DNA from: Eoetvoesia sp035555955
GTDB lineage: Bacteria; Pseudomonadota; Gammaproteobacteria; Burkholderiales; Burkholderiaceae_B
DNA: 64,000 nt
Direction of reading: 5' to 3'
NCBI RefSeq assembly: GCF_035555955.1
Contig: NZ_DATMGA010000014.1
Location: forward strand, 1-64,000
The position numbers were made by a program, and so were the translations under genes. Of this stretch, positions 53,801-61,943 are shown piece by piece. The notes beneath the pieces were generated by a model that worked only from the letters and a program-made list of their open reading frames with translations, did not search any database and was not told the DNA's origin. Within the stretch, counting starts at the first letter, position 1, and every line of letters begins with the position of its first letter.

Positions 53801-56582
53801 CCAGCAGCTTCCGGAAGGCGCGCATCAGCCGCGCCACGTCGTCGAAGTGCAAGCCGGTGGTGGGCTCGTCGAACAGGAACAGGCTGCCCTTTTTGGCGAC
53901 CCGCGCCGACGAGATGCCGCTGCGGGCGGCCGCCGCCAGGTGGCCGGCCAGCTTGAGGCGCTGCGCTTCGCCGCCCGACAGCGTGGGCACGGGCTGGCCC
54001 AGCCGCACGTACTCCAGCCCCACGTCGGCCAGCGGCGCCAGGCCGTACTGCACGTCGCGCAGGCCGCTGAAAAACTCCAGGGCTTCGCTGACCGTCATTT
54101 CCAGGACTTCGTCGATGGAGGCGCTGCGGCCCAGGTGCTCGACGCGAACTTCCAGGATGTCGGGGCGGAAGCGCTTGCCGTCGCAGTCCGGGCAGCGCAG
54201 GTAGACGTCGGACAGGAATTGCATTTCCACATGCTCGAAGCCGGTGCCGCCGCAAGTGGGGCAGCGGCCGTCGCCGGTGTTGAAGCTGAACGTGCCCGCC
54301 GTGTAGCCCCGCTCGCGCGAGACGCCGGCCTGGGCGAACAGTTTGCGGATGGCGTCGAAAGCGCCCACATAGCTGGCCGGATTCGAGCGCGCGGTCTTGC
54401 CGATGGGGGTTTGGTCCACCATGACGACGTCGGCGATCTGCTCGATGCCCAGCAAATGCGTATGGGCGCCGGGGGACTCGGTGGGCTTGCCCTGCAGCTT
54501 GAGGATGGCCGGATACAGCACGTCCTGGATCAGGGTGGATTTGCCCGATCCCGACACGCCGCTGACGCACACCAGGCGGCCCAGCGGAACCGAGAGCGAC
54601 ACGTTCTTGAGATTGTTGGCGGTGACGCCTTCCAGCAGCAGCCGGGGCGTGTTGTCGGCGACCGGCATGGGGCGCGGCGCCTCGACATGCAGGCGCCCGC
54701 CCAGGTAGTTGCCGGTCAGGGTGTCGCTGTTGCGCAGCTGCTCGGGCGTGCCGTCGAAGACGATGCGTCCGCCGCGCTCGCCGGGCCCGGGGCCGATGTC
54801 CATGATGCGGTCGGCAGCCACCATGACCTGCGGATCGTGTTCGACCACCACCAGGGTGTTGCCGCTGGCGCGCAGGCGGTGCATGACTTCGACCACGCGA
54901 TGCATGTCGCGCGGATGCAGGCCGATGGAAGGTTCGTCCAGAACGAACAGGGTGTTGACCAGCGATGTGCCCAGCGCCGTGGTCAGGTTGATGCGCTGGA
55001 CTTCGCCGCCCGAAAGCGTGCGGCTTTGCCGGTCCAGGGACAAATAGCCGAGCCCCACGTCGCACAGGAATTTGAGTCGTGTGCGGACTTCTTCCAGCAG
55101 CAGTTCAAGCGCGGCATCCAGCGCGTTGCCGAAACTGAGCCCGGCGAAGAACTCGCGCACTTGCTGGATGGGCAGGCGCATGAGGTCGTGCAGACCCAGG
55201 CCGGGCAGGTCGTCGAGCTGCTCGCGGCTCCAGGCGGCCTGCACGGGCATGAACCTGGGGTAGGCGTCGTCCGCCTTGCCCTTGACTTCGCCCAGCCGCC
55301 AGAGCGTGGCGTCGGGCTTGAGCCGCGCGCCGCCGCAGGCCGGGCAGGGCGTGTACGAACGGTACTTGGACAGCAGCACGCGCACATGCATTTTGTAGGC
55401 GCGCGACTCCAGCCAGTCGAAGAAGCGCTGGGCGCCGTACCACTGGGTTTTCCAGGCGTGCATGCCGCCCTTCCAGTCGGGCGTCCCGCCTATGACCCAT
55501 TGTTTTTCCGCTTCGCTGAGCTGGGCCCAGGGGATGTCCAGGCGTATGCCCGCCGGGCCGGCGTATTTTTCCAGCTCGGTCTGGCATTCCTTGTAGCTAT
55601 TGGTTTGCCAAGGCTTGATGGCGCCGTCCCGCAGCGTTTTTTTCTCGTCGGGGATGACCAGGCCGTAGTCGATGCCCATGACGCGGCCGAAGCCCCGGCA
55701 CGATTCGCAGGCGCCCAGCGGCGAGTTGAACGAGAAGGTGCTGGGCAGGGGGGCGGTGTATTCGATGTTGCATTGCGCGCAATGCAGGCGGTTGCTGAAG
55801 CGCCATGCGGTTTCGGGGGACTGCGCGTCGGACGAGGCATAGATGGTGATGTGCCCGTCGCCCTGCTTGAGCGCGGCGTCCAGCGCTTCCATGACGCGCG
55901 GCGTTTCGGCATTGCCGTAGCGGAAGCGGTCCTGTATGACGTGCAGGACGCGCTGCTGCTGGGGTTTGCCTGCCGCGCGTTTGGCCTTGCCTTTTTTCGC
56001 GGGCGTTTCATCGGGCGCTGCGTCGACGGTTTCTTCGTGGTGGATGCGGGTGTAGCCCTGCTGGTCCAGGTAGCCGCGTACTTCGCCTTCCGTGAAATTG
56101 GACGGGACGGCGACGGGGAAGGTGACGACCAGCCTGGGGTCGCCGGCCTGTGCGCGCTGCGCCAGCTCGCGGTAGATGGATTCGGCGCTGTCGCGCTGCA
56201 CCCTGGCGCCGCAGCACCGGCAATACAGCCTGCCCATGCGGGCATACAGCAGTTTGAGGTGGTCGTTGAGCTCGGTCATGGTGCCCACGGTGCTGCGCGA
56301 GTTGCGCACCGGATTGACCTGGTCGATGGCGATGGCGGGCAGGATGCCTTCGATGCGGTCGACCTGCGGCTTGTCCATGCGGTCGAGGAACTGGCGCGCG
56401 TAGGGCGAAAACGTTTCCACATAGCGCCGCTGGCCTTCGGCGTACAGGGTGTCGAAGGCCAGCGAGCTTTTGCCGGAGCCCGAGACCCCCGTAAGCACCA
56501 GCAGTTCACCGGTGTTGATGGAAACGTCGAGGTTCTTGAGATTGTTCTGGCGCGCGCCAACGATGCGAATTTGAGAGCTCAT
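50838..56582 (-). CDS. uvrA: Double-length UvrA (tandem-fused dimer, excinuclease ABC subunit A type)
   Basis: A 1914-residue protein made of two UvrA-like halves in one chain; a normal UvrA is about 940. Each half has two ABC ATPase modules, giving four intact Walker A GVSGSGKS motifs with lysines at 38, 681, 1064 and 1594. The LSGGE signatures and D-E Walker B motifs are also present. CxxC zinc pairs are visible in all modules (CAQC/CESC, CPTC/CPDC, CPSC/CASC and CPLC/CDAC). UvrA acts as a dimer in damage recognition, so this is a fused-dimer form. Such 'dimeric form' UvrAs are known from Burkholderiales, usually beside a normal uvrA, which is not in this window. Confidence 0.9.
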   Translation of the reverse strand: MSSQIRIVGARQNNLKNLDVSINTGELLVLTGVSGSGKSSLAFDTLYAEGQRRYVETFSPYARQFLDRMDKPQVDRIEGILPAIAIDQVNPVRNSRSTVGTMTELNDHLKLLYARMGRLYCRCCGARVQRDSAESIYRELAQRAQAGDPRLVVTFPVAVPSNFTEGEVRGYLDQQGYTRIHHEETVDAAPDETPAKKGKAKRAAGKPQQQRVLHVIQDRFRYGNAETPRVMEALDAALKQGDGHITIYASSDAQSPETAWRFSNRLHCAQCNIEYTAPLPSTFSFNSPLGACESCRGFGRVMGIDYGLVIPDEKKTLRDGAIKPWQTNSYKECQTELEKYAGPAGIRLDIPWAQLSEAEKQWVIGGTPDWKGGMHAWKTQWYGAQRFFDWLESRAYKMHVRVLLSKYRSYTPCPACGGARLKPDATLWRLGEVKGKADDAYPRFMPVQAAWSREQLDDLPGLGLHDLMRLPIQQVREFFAGLSFGNALDAALELLLEEVRTRLKFLCDVGLGYLSLDRQSRTLSGGEVQRINLTTALGTSLVNTLFVLDEPSIGLHPRDMHRVVEVMHRLRASGNTLVVVEHDPQVMVAADRIMDIGPGPGERGGRIVFDGTPEQLRNSDTLTGNYLGGRLHVEAPRPMPVADNTPRLLLEGVTANNLKNVSLSVPLGRLVCVSGVSGSGKSTLIQDVLYPAILKLQGKPTESPGAHTHLLGIEQIADVVMVDQTPIGKTARSNPASYVGAFDAIRKLFAQAGVSRERGYTAGTFSFNTGDGRCPTCGGTGFEHVEMQFLSDVYLRCPDCDGKRFRPDILEVRVEHLGRSASIDEVLEMTVSEALEFFSGLRDVQYGLAPLADVGLEYVRLGQPVPTLSGGEAQRLKLAGHLAAAARSGISSARVAKKGSLFLFDEPTTGLHFDDVARLMRAFRKLLAAGHSLLIIEHNLDVLRAADWIIDLGPEGGDAGGYIVGQGTPQDLMGNAASHTGRALADYTTAIVYEDRSRQAVLAAEPPASYADDAGTPLQSAIQRQRQAHSIDIVNAREHNLKGINVSIPRDTFTVITGVSGSGKSTLAFDILFNEGQRRYLESLNAYARAIVQPAGKPDVDAIYGIPPTVAIEQRTSRGGRKSTVATMTEIHHFLRLLYVKLGTQMCPDCHVPVAPQTADQIAAQLLRDYKGRHIGILAPLVTARKGYYTDLAKWAGGKGHSHLRVDGEFIPVAPWPRLDRYKEHTIELPVADLLVDARQEPQLREAIRAALEHGHGSLSVLLDLTTDGATLADRREAGVADSPRQMHFSVKRACPSCGTSFPEPDPRMFSYNSKHGWCASCFGTGLQLKDFDAEQTGEEAAWNAWYEGEAAVCQSCHGERLNPVARAFLWRDRSIAQLAGLSVSEAQTFFAGLVSRGREVEIARDILAEIRGRLDFMQEVGLGYLALDRAAPTLSGGEAQRIRLAAQLGSNLQGVCYVLDEPTIGLHPRDNQILLNALSQLEGNGNTLVVVEHDEDTIRRASHVIDIGPGAGIRGGRVVAQGTVQDIIENPASLTGKYLKNPLPHPLQGRRPVDAKTAMLRIQGAHMHNLRHADVDIPIGRLSVVTGVSGSGKSTLAREVLLHNLAHAVSQRKAPEWLGCDSITGWEQIDRVLEVDQTPIGKTPRSCPATYVGFWDDVRKLFAGTREARVRGWSQARFSFNTGEGRCPLCEGQGMRTIEMSFLPDVKVPCDACGGERFNRDTLSVKWLDKSAGEVLKMEVDDAIGYFASHSKISRTLKLMQDVGLGYLTLGQPSPTLSGGEAQRIKLVTELTKARLTDGVITTGRASRIPHTLYVLDEPTVGLSMADVEKLIHVLHRLVEAGNTVVVIEHNLDVIAEADWIVDMGPEGGTGGGRLVAAGSPEHIMQRHAISHTGAVLKEFMQAEGIASASHAA

Positions 56583-56632
56583 GACTACACTGTGAAATAC
56601 TGTTCTGGCCGTATTGCGGCGGCGGGCCGATT

Positions 56633-56660
56633 TTGACCGGAGCCCGAGTTACGGTAGAAT
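56633..56660 (+). promoter_or_regulatory. Sigma-70 promoter of the 42-residue protein gene
   Basis: TTGACC (56633-56638; five of six), a 16-base spacer and TAGAAT (56655-56660; five of six). The predicted transcript starts near 56667, leaving an untranslated leader of about 77 bases before the GTG at 56744. It is divergent from the uvrA start at 56582. Confidence 0.68.
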
Positions 56661-56743
56661 GGCGGGTTAGGTAAGGTTTCAATGTTCTGGCTTACCCGGC
56701 CGTTTGGGGTTTATGCCAGCCAATTTAAGTTCCGGAGATTATT

Positions 56744-56872
56744 GTGGCAGAAATCAAACGTACGCGCCGTAACACCCTCGAGCGCCGTTGCCTGGGCAAG
56801 GCGTTCAAGCGTCTTTTCATCAAATCGCCCAAAGGCGTGTTCAAGATGCTTGAGAAAGTCAAACGCGTTTAA
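56744..56872 (+). CDS. Very basic 42-residue protein of unknown function
   Basis: GTG start with TCCGGAG seven bases upstream, 42 codons, TAA. The product holds 15 Lys/Arg and only three acidic residues (net about +12). It begins MAEIKRTRRN and ends in KMLEKVKRV, with one cysteine. Codon choice is regular for this genome, with CGT/CGC for arginine and mostly AAA/AAG, as in highly expressed genes. It has its own promoter (56633-56660) and a strong terminator (56896-56928), so it is a monocistronic, probably well expressed gene. It is not ribosomal protein S21 or another basic small protein that I recognise. RNA or DNA binding is plausible from charge alone. Confidence 0.72.
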   Translation: MAEIKRTRRNTLERRCLGKAFKRLFIKSPKGVFKMLEKVKRV

Positions 56873-56895
56873 GAGTTTGTATCTTAAGTAAAAAA

Positions 56896-56928
56896 ACCAT
56901 GAGTTTTCGAACTTGTGGTTTTTTTTTT
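56896..56928 (+). terminator. Intrinsic terminator after the 42-residue gene
   Basis: Ten-base stem ACCATGAGTT/AACTTGTGGT (two G-U pairs) with the extra-stable loop TTCG at 56906-56909, followed by nine T. It lies 23 bases after the stop codon and before the glycosyltransferase, so the upstream transcript ends here. Confidence 0.85.
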
Positions 56929-56973
56929 GGCTATCATGGTAAAAAATAGCGACAACAAGGCATCTTCATAAAA

Positions 56974-57918
56974 ATGTCGAGCAAACCACGTTCGCGACGC
57001 CATCTTTTCACCGTCCTTACCCCCACCTACAACCGAGCCGATACGCTGCCGCGGGTCTACGCCTCGCTCACCGAGCAGACTTTCCAGGACTTCGAATGGG
57101 TCGTGATCGACGACGGCTCCAGCGACAACACGCGGGAAGTGGTTCAGGCGTGGCAGCAGCAGGCCCGTTTTCCCATCCGCTACATCTGGCAGACCAACCA
57201 GCATAAAAAGGCCGCCTTCAACCGGGGCGTGGCGGAATCCAGCGGCGAACTGGTGGTGGCGCTCGACAGCGACGACAGCCTTGACCTGAATGCGCTGGAC
57301 GCCATGGCGCGCGCCTGGCAGGGCATTCCCGAGCGGGAGCGCTCCCGCTATGTCGCCATTACGGGCCTGTGCGCCCGCCCGAATGGAAGCATCGTCGGCG
57401 ATATGTTCCCGCAGGACGAATTCGACGCCACCGCCATCGACATGTCGTTCAAGTATCGCGTCGGCGGCGAGAAGTTCGGCTGCATGAGCGTGGACGTGCT
57501 GCGCCAGTTTCCCTTTCCCGAGGACATTGCCGGCTTCGTGCCCGAGAGCCTGGTATGGCGCGCCATTGCGCGCGCGGGGTATCTGACGCGGTTCGTGAAC
57601 CAGGTGTTCAGAACCTATTACGACAGCGCCGACTCCTTGTCGGCCCAAGGCCGCGCCAGCGGGGCGCAACATGCGGCGGGGCTGTGGCTGCTGGCCCAGG
57701 ACACTGTGGTGGAGTGTTTGCCATGGTTTCGCTATCAGCCGGCCGAGTTTTTCAAGGCGGCGGCGCGTTACACCCGGTTCGCCATGCACCTGAAGCACGA
57801 CGGCGCGAAGCTTCCATTGGCGGGGCGCCGCCTGAAGGGCCTTGGCGCCCGTGTTCTGGTTGGACTCATGTGGCCCGTGGGCGCCATGCTTTACTGGCGC
57901 GACCGGCGCAGGGCCTGA
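56974..57918 (+). CDS. Glycosyltransferase family 2 protein
   Basis: A 314-residue GT2-type transferase. The N-terminal nucleotide-sugar site reads FTVLTPTYNRADTLPRVYASL, then VVIDDGSSDNT and the metal-binding ALDSDDSLDL. The C-terminal third is basic, with a short hydrophobic stretch (ARVLVGLMWPVGAMLYW) that may touch the membrane. Acceptor and sugar are unknown. No polysaccharide genes are next to it, so it is an orphan in this window. Confidence 0.85.
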   Translation: MSSKPRSRRHLFTVLTPTYNRADTLPRVYASLTEQTFQDFEWVVIDDGSSDNTREVVQAWQQQARFPIRYIWQTNQHKKAAFNRGVAESSGELVVALDSDDSLDLNALDAMARAWQGIPERERSRYVAITGLCARPNGSIVGDMFPQDEFDATAIDMSFKYRVGGEKFGCMSVDVLRQFPFPEDIAGFVPESLVWRAIARAGYLTRFVNQVFRTYYDSADSLSAQGRASGAQHAAGLWLLAQDTVVECLPWFRYQPAEFFKAAARYTRFAMHLKHDGAKLPLAGRRLKGLGARVLVGLMWPVGAMLYWRDRRRA

Positions 57919-57985
57919 TCGGCGCGGAGCCTGATAAGGGCCGCAGCCCATTCACAGGCAGGCATTCGAGGCGCCGGGGCTTTCG

Positions 57986-58492
57986 TCAGTGCAGAGTACG
58001 ATGGGGTGGTTCGTCGAATAGATCTTTCAGGTCGTCGTCGCCCTCATCGTCGTCTTCGCCCAGGTCGTCGTCATCGTCGTCCGGCAGGGGCGCGTCGGTG
58101 AGTTCGAACGGCAGGACGCTGCGCAAATCGTCGCTCCAGGCGACCTCATCGCCGTCCTGGTCCACCTTGATGAATCGAACTCCCTCGATGTCCGACAGTT
58201 GCACCGCCCAAAGGTATTCGCAGTCGTAGACGTCGTCGCCGGGCTCCAGCCCGCCCTTGTTGCCGACGATGCGGGCGCCGGGTCCGCCGATCTGCACGAT
58301 GACCTTGTCTTCGCCGCCGTCTTCGACGTCCAGGGGAATGGCGAAAATCACCCATTCGAATCCGGTTTCGCTGGCATCGACGACCTCGGCCAGCACAGGC
58401 TTGCCCATGAAGGCGCTTAGCGCGTCGGCGGTACGCCCGAGCAGGTCGAGTTCTTCGGCGGTGAAATTCAGGTCTGGGTCGGCGGATGGCAT
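57986..58492 (-). CDS. Acidic protein of unknown function
   Basis: A 168-residue, strongly acidic protein. The first 110 residues have a mixed alpha/beta pattern (LDLLGRTADALSAFMGKPVLAEVV, and later VFIAIPLDV-like and VIVQIGGPGARI stretches). Residues about 137-158 are almost all Asp/Glu/Leu (DDDDDDLGEDDDEGDDDL). I recognise no domain. The acidic tail could mimic nucleic acid or bind a basic partner; that is only a thought. Convergent with the glycosyltransferase, divergent from ettA. Confidence 0.75.
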   Translation of the reverse strand: MPSADPDLNFTAEELDLLGRTADALSAFMGKPVLAEVVDASETGFEWVIFAIPLDVEDGGEDKVIVQIGGPGARIVGNKGGLEPGDDVYDCEYLWAVQLSDIEGVRFIKVDQDGDEVAWSDDLRSVLPFELTDAPLPDDDDDDLGEDDDEGDDDLKDLFDEPPHRTLH

Positions 58493-58672
58493 GTCGGTGG
58501 TTCAGGCGGAGGGTGGGGCCTTGGCCGCCGCGGCGATGCCGCGGTCGGACTGTGGCGTTGCAGCCTGATTTTAATGCATGTCCCGCGGGGCGCGCCCGGA
58601 GCGAGGTTTTATTTCGCGGGCCGGCCTACAATGGGAACCTTTGCAATTCTTAATTTCGTCTATCTGGTTGTT

Positions 58673-60346
58673 ATGGCTCAATACGTTTATACGATGAATC
58701 GGGTCGGCAAGATCGTGCCGCCCAAGCGGCAGATCCTGCGCGACATCTCCCTATCGTTTTTTCCGGGCGCCAAAATCGGGGTGCTGGGCCTGAACGGCGC
58801 CGGCAAATCCACCCTGCTCAAGATCATGGCGGGTGTGGACACGGAAATCGAAGGCGAAGCCGTTCCTATGCCCGGTATCAAGGTAGGCTATTTGCCGCAA
58901 GAACCCCAGCTCGACCCAGAACACACGGTGCGCGCCTCGGTCGAGGAAGGCCTGGGAGAGCTGTTCTCGGCGCGCAAGCGGCTGGACGAGGTGTATGCGG
59001 CCTATTCCGAGCCCGATGCCGATTTCGACGCACTGGCCACGGAACAGGCCGAACTCGAGGCCGTCATTGCGGCGGCGGCGTCCAGCGGCTCGGACGACAT
59101 CGAGCATCAAATGGAAATTGCCGCCGACGCCTTGCGCCTGCCGCCCTGGGATGCCGTCGTCGGCAAGTTGTCGGGCGGCGAAAAGCGCCGGGTGGCGCTG
59201 TGCCGGCTGCTGCTTTCCAAGCCCGACATGCTGCTGCTGGACGAGCCCACCAACCATCTGGATGCCGAAAGCGTCGAATGGCTCGAATTGTTCCTACGCC
59301 GCTTCCCCGGCACGGTGGTGGCGGTGACGCACGACCGCTATTTTCTGGACAATGCCGCGGAGTGGATACTGGAGCTGGATCGGGGCCACGGCATTCCCTG
59401 GAAAGGCAATTACAGTTCCTGGCTCGAGCAAAAAGACGATCGCCTCAAACAGGAAGAGGCCGCCGAGTCGGCGCGCCAGCGCACCATCACGAAAGAGCTC
59501 GAATGGGTGCGGCAGAATCCCAAGGGCCGCCAGGCCAAGGCCAAGGCACGCCTGGCCCGGTTCGAAGAGCTGTCGTCGCACGAATACCAGAAGCGCAACG
59601 AGACCCAGGAAATCTTCGTGCCGGTCGCCGAAAGGCTGGGCAACGAGGTCATCGAGTTCGAGAACGTCAGCAAGGGCTTCGGCGACCGCCTGCTTATCGA
59701 CAACCTCAGCTTCAAGATACCGGCCGGCGCCATCGTGGGCATCATCGGCGCCAACGGCGCGGGCAAATCCACGCTGTTCCGCATGATCGCGGGGCAGGAC
59801 AAGCCCGATGCGGGCGCGGTAAACATCGGCAAGACCGTCAAGCTGGCGTATGTCGACCAGTCGCGCGAGGCCCTGCCCGATGAAAAGACCGTGTTCGATG
59901 CGCTGTCCGACGGGGCCGACCTTATCACGGTCGGAAAGTTCGAAATGTCGTCCAGGGCCTATCTGGGCCGCTTCAATTTCAAGGGTGGCGACCAGAACAA
60001 GCTGGTGGGCAAGCTGTCGGGCGGCGAGCGCGGCCGCTTCCACTTGGCCAAAACCCTGATCGCCGGCGGCAACGTGCTGCTGCTCGACGAACCCTCCAAC
60101 GACCTCGATGTGGAAACGCTCCGCGCGCTGGAAGACGCCTTGTTGGAATTCGCCGGCAGCGTGCTGGTCATCAGCCACGACCGCTGGTTCCTGGATCGCA
60201 TCGCCACCCATATCCTGGCTTTCGAGGGGGATTCCCAGGTCGTGTTCTTCGACGGCAACTACCAGGAATATGAGGCGGATAAAAAGCGCCGCCTGGGCGA
60301 CGAAGGCGCCAAACCCCGGCGATTACGCTACAAAGCGCTCAAATAA
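58673..60346 (+). CDS. ettA: Energy-dependent translational throttle protein EttA
   Basis: ABC-F ATPase that binds the ribosomal E site and gates the first steps of elongation according to ATP/ADP. The 557 residues show a first ABC domain with GLNGAGKSTLLKIMAG, LSGGEKRRVALCRLL and DEPTNHLDAES. The linker GRQAKAKARLARFEEL is followed by a second ABC domain with GANGAGKSTLFRMIAG and LSGGERGRFHLAKTL. ATG 58673 gives the usual MAQYVYTMNRVGK start; an earlier in-frame ATG at 58574 adds non-conserved residues. Confidence 0.95.
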   Translation: MAQYVYTMNRVGKIVPPKRQILRDISLSFFPGAKIGVLGLNGAGKSTLLKIMAGVDTEIEGEAVPMPGIKVGYLPQEPQLDPEHTVRASVEEGLGELFSARKRLDEVYAAYSEPDADFDALATEQAELEAVIAAAASSGSDDIEHQMEIAADALRLPPWDAVVGKLSGGEKRRVALCRLLLSKPDMLLLDEPTNHLDAESVEWLELFLRRFPGTVVAVTHDRYFLDNAAEWILELDRGHGIPWKGNYSSWLEQKDDRLKQEEAAESARQRTITKELEWVRQNPKGRQAKAKARLARFEELSSHEYQKRNETQEIFVPVAERLGNEVIEFENVSKGFGDRLLIDNLSFKIPAGAIVGIIGANGAGKSTLFRMIAGQDKPDAGAVNIGKTVKLAYVDQSREALPDEKTVFDALSDGADLITVGKFEMSSRAYLGRFNFKGGDQNKLVGKLSGGERGRFHLAKTLIAGGNVLLLDEPSNDLDVETLRALEDALLEFAGSVLVISHDRWFLDRIATHILAFEGDSQVVFFDGNYQEYEADKKRRLGDEGAKPRRLRYKALK

Positions 60347-60528
60347 ACGTAACATAAGGTGGAAAGAGGCCGTGCGAACGGCAAAACATGCCAGTGTCGT
60401 CGGGCCTTGTGTCCCGCCCCTGCTTCCCGCGTTTGTTACAAAATTAACAACCAGCTACGCAATCCGCTGGTGCTCAATTCCCGAATCGGGTATCGTGGTT
60501 ACAAGAATAGTCCTATAGGAGTTCAACT

Positions 60529-60756
60529 ATGAAAATCATCGATCTAGGCAAATTGGCGGCGGTAGGCTTGTTGGCGGTTTCCGCGGCGGGGTGTTCCTCG
60601 TGGGACAACATGAGTCATCGCCAGAAAAGCGCCGTGACCGGTGCGGGGATAGGCGGTGTCGCGGGCGCGGTAGTGACCGGCGGCGGTGTGCTGGGTACGG
60701 TAGGCGGCGCGGCCATCGGCGGCGTAATCGGCGACCAGGTCGGCAAGAATAAATAA
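60529..60756 (+). CDS. Glycine-zipper outer-membrane lipoprotein
   Basis: A 75-residue lipoprotein. The signal peptide ends in a lipobox (SAAGC, cysteine at residue 22). It is followed by a glycine-zipper segment (TGAGIGGVAGAVVTGGGVLG, then TVGGAAIGGVIGDQVG) of the OsmB/YgdI-like type that inserts into or lines the outer membrane. AGGAG precedes the ATG. Monocistronic, with a terminator 65 bases downstream. A dyad TTGTTA-N6-TAACAA at 60433-60450 lies upstream and might bind a regulator. Confidence 0.85.
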   Translation: MKIIDLGKLAAVGLLAVSAAGCSSWDNMSHRQKSAVTGAGIGGVAGAVVTGGGVLGTVGGAAIGGVIGDQVGKNK

Positions 60757-60820
60757 GCCGCCCCGGCTTGCGCCGACCGGCGGGGCGCTTCGTGCCGCCC
60801 CCTGGTCCGCAAAAACCAAG

Positions 60821-60861
60821 GCCTGAGTTTACCGGTGCAGATCGGGACTCAGGCTTTTTTT
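60821..60861 (+). terminator. Intrinsic terminator between the lipoprotein gene and minE
   Basis: Perfect arms GCCTGAGT (60821-60828) and ACTCAGGC (60847-60854), an 18-base loop and seven T (60855-60861). It ends the lipoprotein transcript on the plus strand; the last two T belong to the minE stop codon. On the minus strand a short T run after CTTGG gives it some function for minE as well. Confidence 0.75.
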
Positions 60862-61126
60862 ATGAAGAGCGGGCTTCGGCCTGCGGCATTTCGATCTTGA
60901 CCTCGAGGATTTCCAGGGAATCCTGGCGTTCGAGGTTGACCTTGATGTCGTTGGGGTTGATTTTGACGTAGCGGGATATGACCTCGACCAGCTCTTTTTG
61001 CAGGCGGGGAAGATAGTCGGGAGCGACGCCGTCGCCGCGTTCATTGATGAGGATGAGCTGCAGGCGGTCTTTGGCGACGCTGGCCGAGGTTTTTTTCTCG
61101 CCGAGAAGAAAAGAGAGGAAGGACAT
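60860..61126 (-). CDS. minE: Cell division topological specificity factor MinE
   Basis: Stimulates MinD ATPase and drives Min oscillation at the membrane. The 88 residues are normal length, with the amphipathic N-terminus (MSFLSFLLGEKKTSASVAKDRL), the contact helix QLILINERG and the conserved C-terminal domain VKINPNDIKVNLERQDSLEILEVKIEMP (in two parts). One base separates it from the minD stop. Last gene of minCDE. Confidence 0.96.
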   Translation of the reverse strand: MSFLSFLLGEKKTSASVAKDRLQLILINERGDGVAPDYLPRLQKELVEVISRYVKINPNDIKVNLERQDSLEILEVKIEMPQAEARSS

Positions 61127-61127
61127 G

Positions 61128-61943
61128 TCATTTCCCTCCGAACAGGCGTTTGAACAGGCCGGGCTTTTCGTAATCGACGAAACGCAGCGGTTTCTCCTCG
61201 CCCAGGTAGCGGGCCACGACGTCCTGGTACGCCGCCGAGACGTCGCTGTCGCGCAGATGGATGGCGGGAATGCCCTGGTTGGAAGCCTGCAGCACGTCTT
61301 CGGACTCGGGGATGACGCCGATCAGCTTGATGCGCAGGATGTCTTCGATGTCTTGCAGCGAAAGCATTTCGCCGTCGGCGACGCGCTTGGCGTTGTAGCG
61401 GGTAAGCAGCAAGTATTCCTTGATGGGCTCGTCGTTGTTGACCGCGCGGTGGGACTTGGCCGAAAGTATGCCCAGGATGCGGTCGGAGTCGCGCACCGAT
61501 GAGACCTCGGGGTTGGTGACGACGATGGCGTCGTCGGCAAAGTACGAGGCCATGAGCGCCCCGGTCTCGATGCCGGCGGGCGAGTCGCAGACAATGTATT
61601 CGAAGCCCATTTCCTTGAGGTCGTTGAGGGTTTTTTCGACCCCCTCTTTGGTAAGGGCGTCCTTGTCGCGGGTTTGCGAGGCGGGCAGCACGTACAGGTT
61701 CTCGAGCTGCTTGTCGCGGATCAGGGCCTGGTTCAGGGTGGCTTCGCCCTGGATGACATTGACGAAATCGTAGACGACCCGGCGCTCGCAGCCCATGATC
61801 AAGTCCAGATTGCGCAGTCCGACGTCGAAGTCGATGACCACCGTCTTGAATCCACGCATTGCCAGTCCCGAGGAAAAGCTGGCGCTGGTGGTTGTCTTGC
61901 CCACCCCGCCTTTACCGGAAGTCACTACAACAATTCGCGCCAT
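61128..61943 (-). CDS. minD: Septum site-determining ATPase MinD
   Basis: Membrane-bound ATPase that recruits MinC and oscillates with MinE. The 271 residues show the deviant Walker A VVTSGKGGVGKTTTSA, FDVGLRNLDLIMGCERRVVYD, CDSPAGIETGAL and the C-terminal amphipathic membrane-targeting helix (PGLFKRLFGGK). It lies between minC and minE; the 188-base gap to minC leaves room for an extra promoter. Confidence 0.97.
   Translation of the reverse strand: MARIVVVTSGKGGVGKTTTSASFSSGLAMRGFKTVVIDFDVGLRNLDLIMGCERRVVYDFVNVIQGEATLNQALIRDKQLENLYVLPASQTRDKDALTKEGVEKTLNDLKEMGFEYIVCDSPAGIETGALMASYFADDAIVVTNPEVSSVRDSDRILGILSAKSHRAVNNDEPIKEYLLLTRYNAKRVADGEMLSLQDIEDILRIKLIGVIPESEDVLQASNQGIPAIHLRDSDVSAAYQDVVARYLGEEKPLRFVDYEKPGLFKRLFGGK

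Noticed and set aside
53088..56636. A 1182-codon open frame on the plus strand
   Set aside because: It is antisense to uvrA; the high-GC codon pattern keeps the opposite strand open. The translation is repetitive in G, A, V and H and shows no domain, while the minus strand has all UvrA motifs.
56744..56872. Ribosomal protein S21 or a similar known small basic protein
   Set aside because: The sequence does not match S21 or the other small ribosomal proteins in motif or length.
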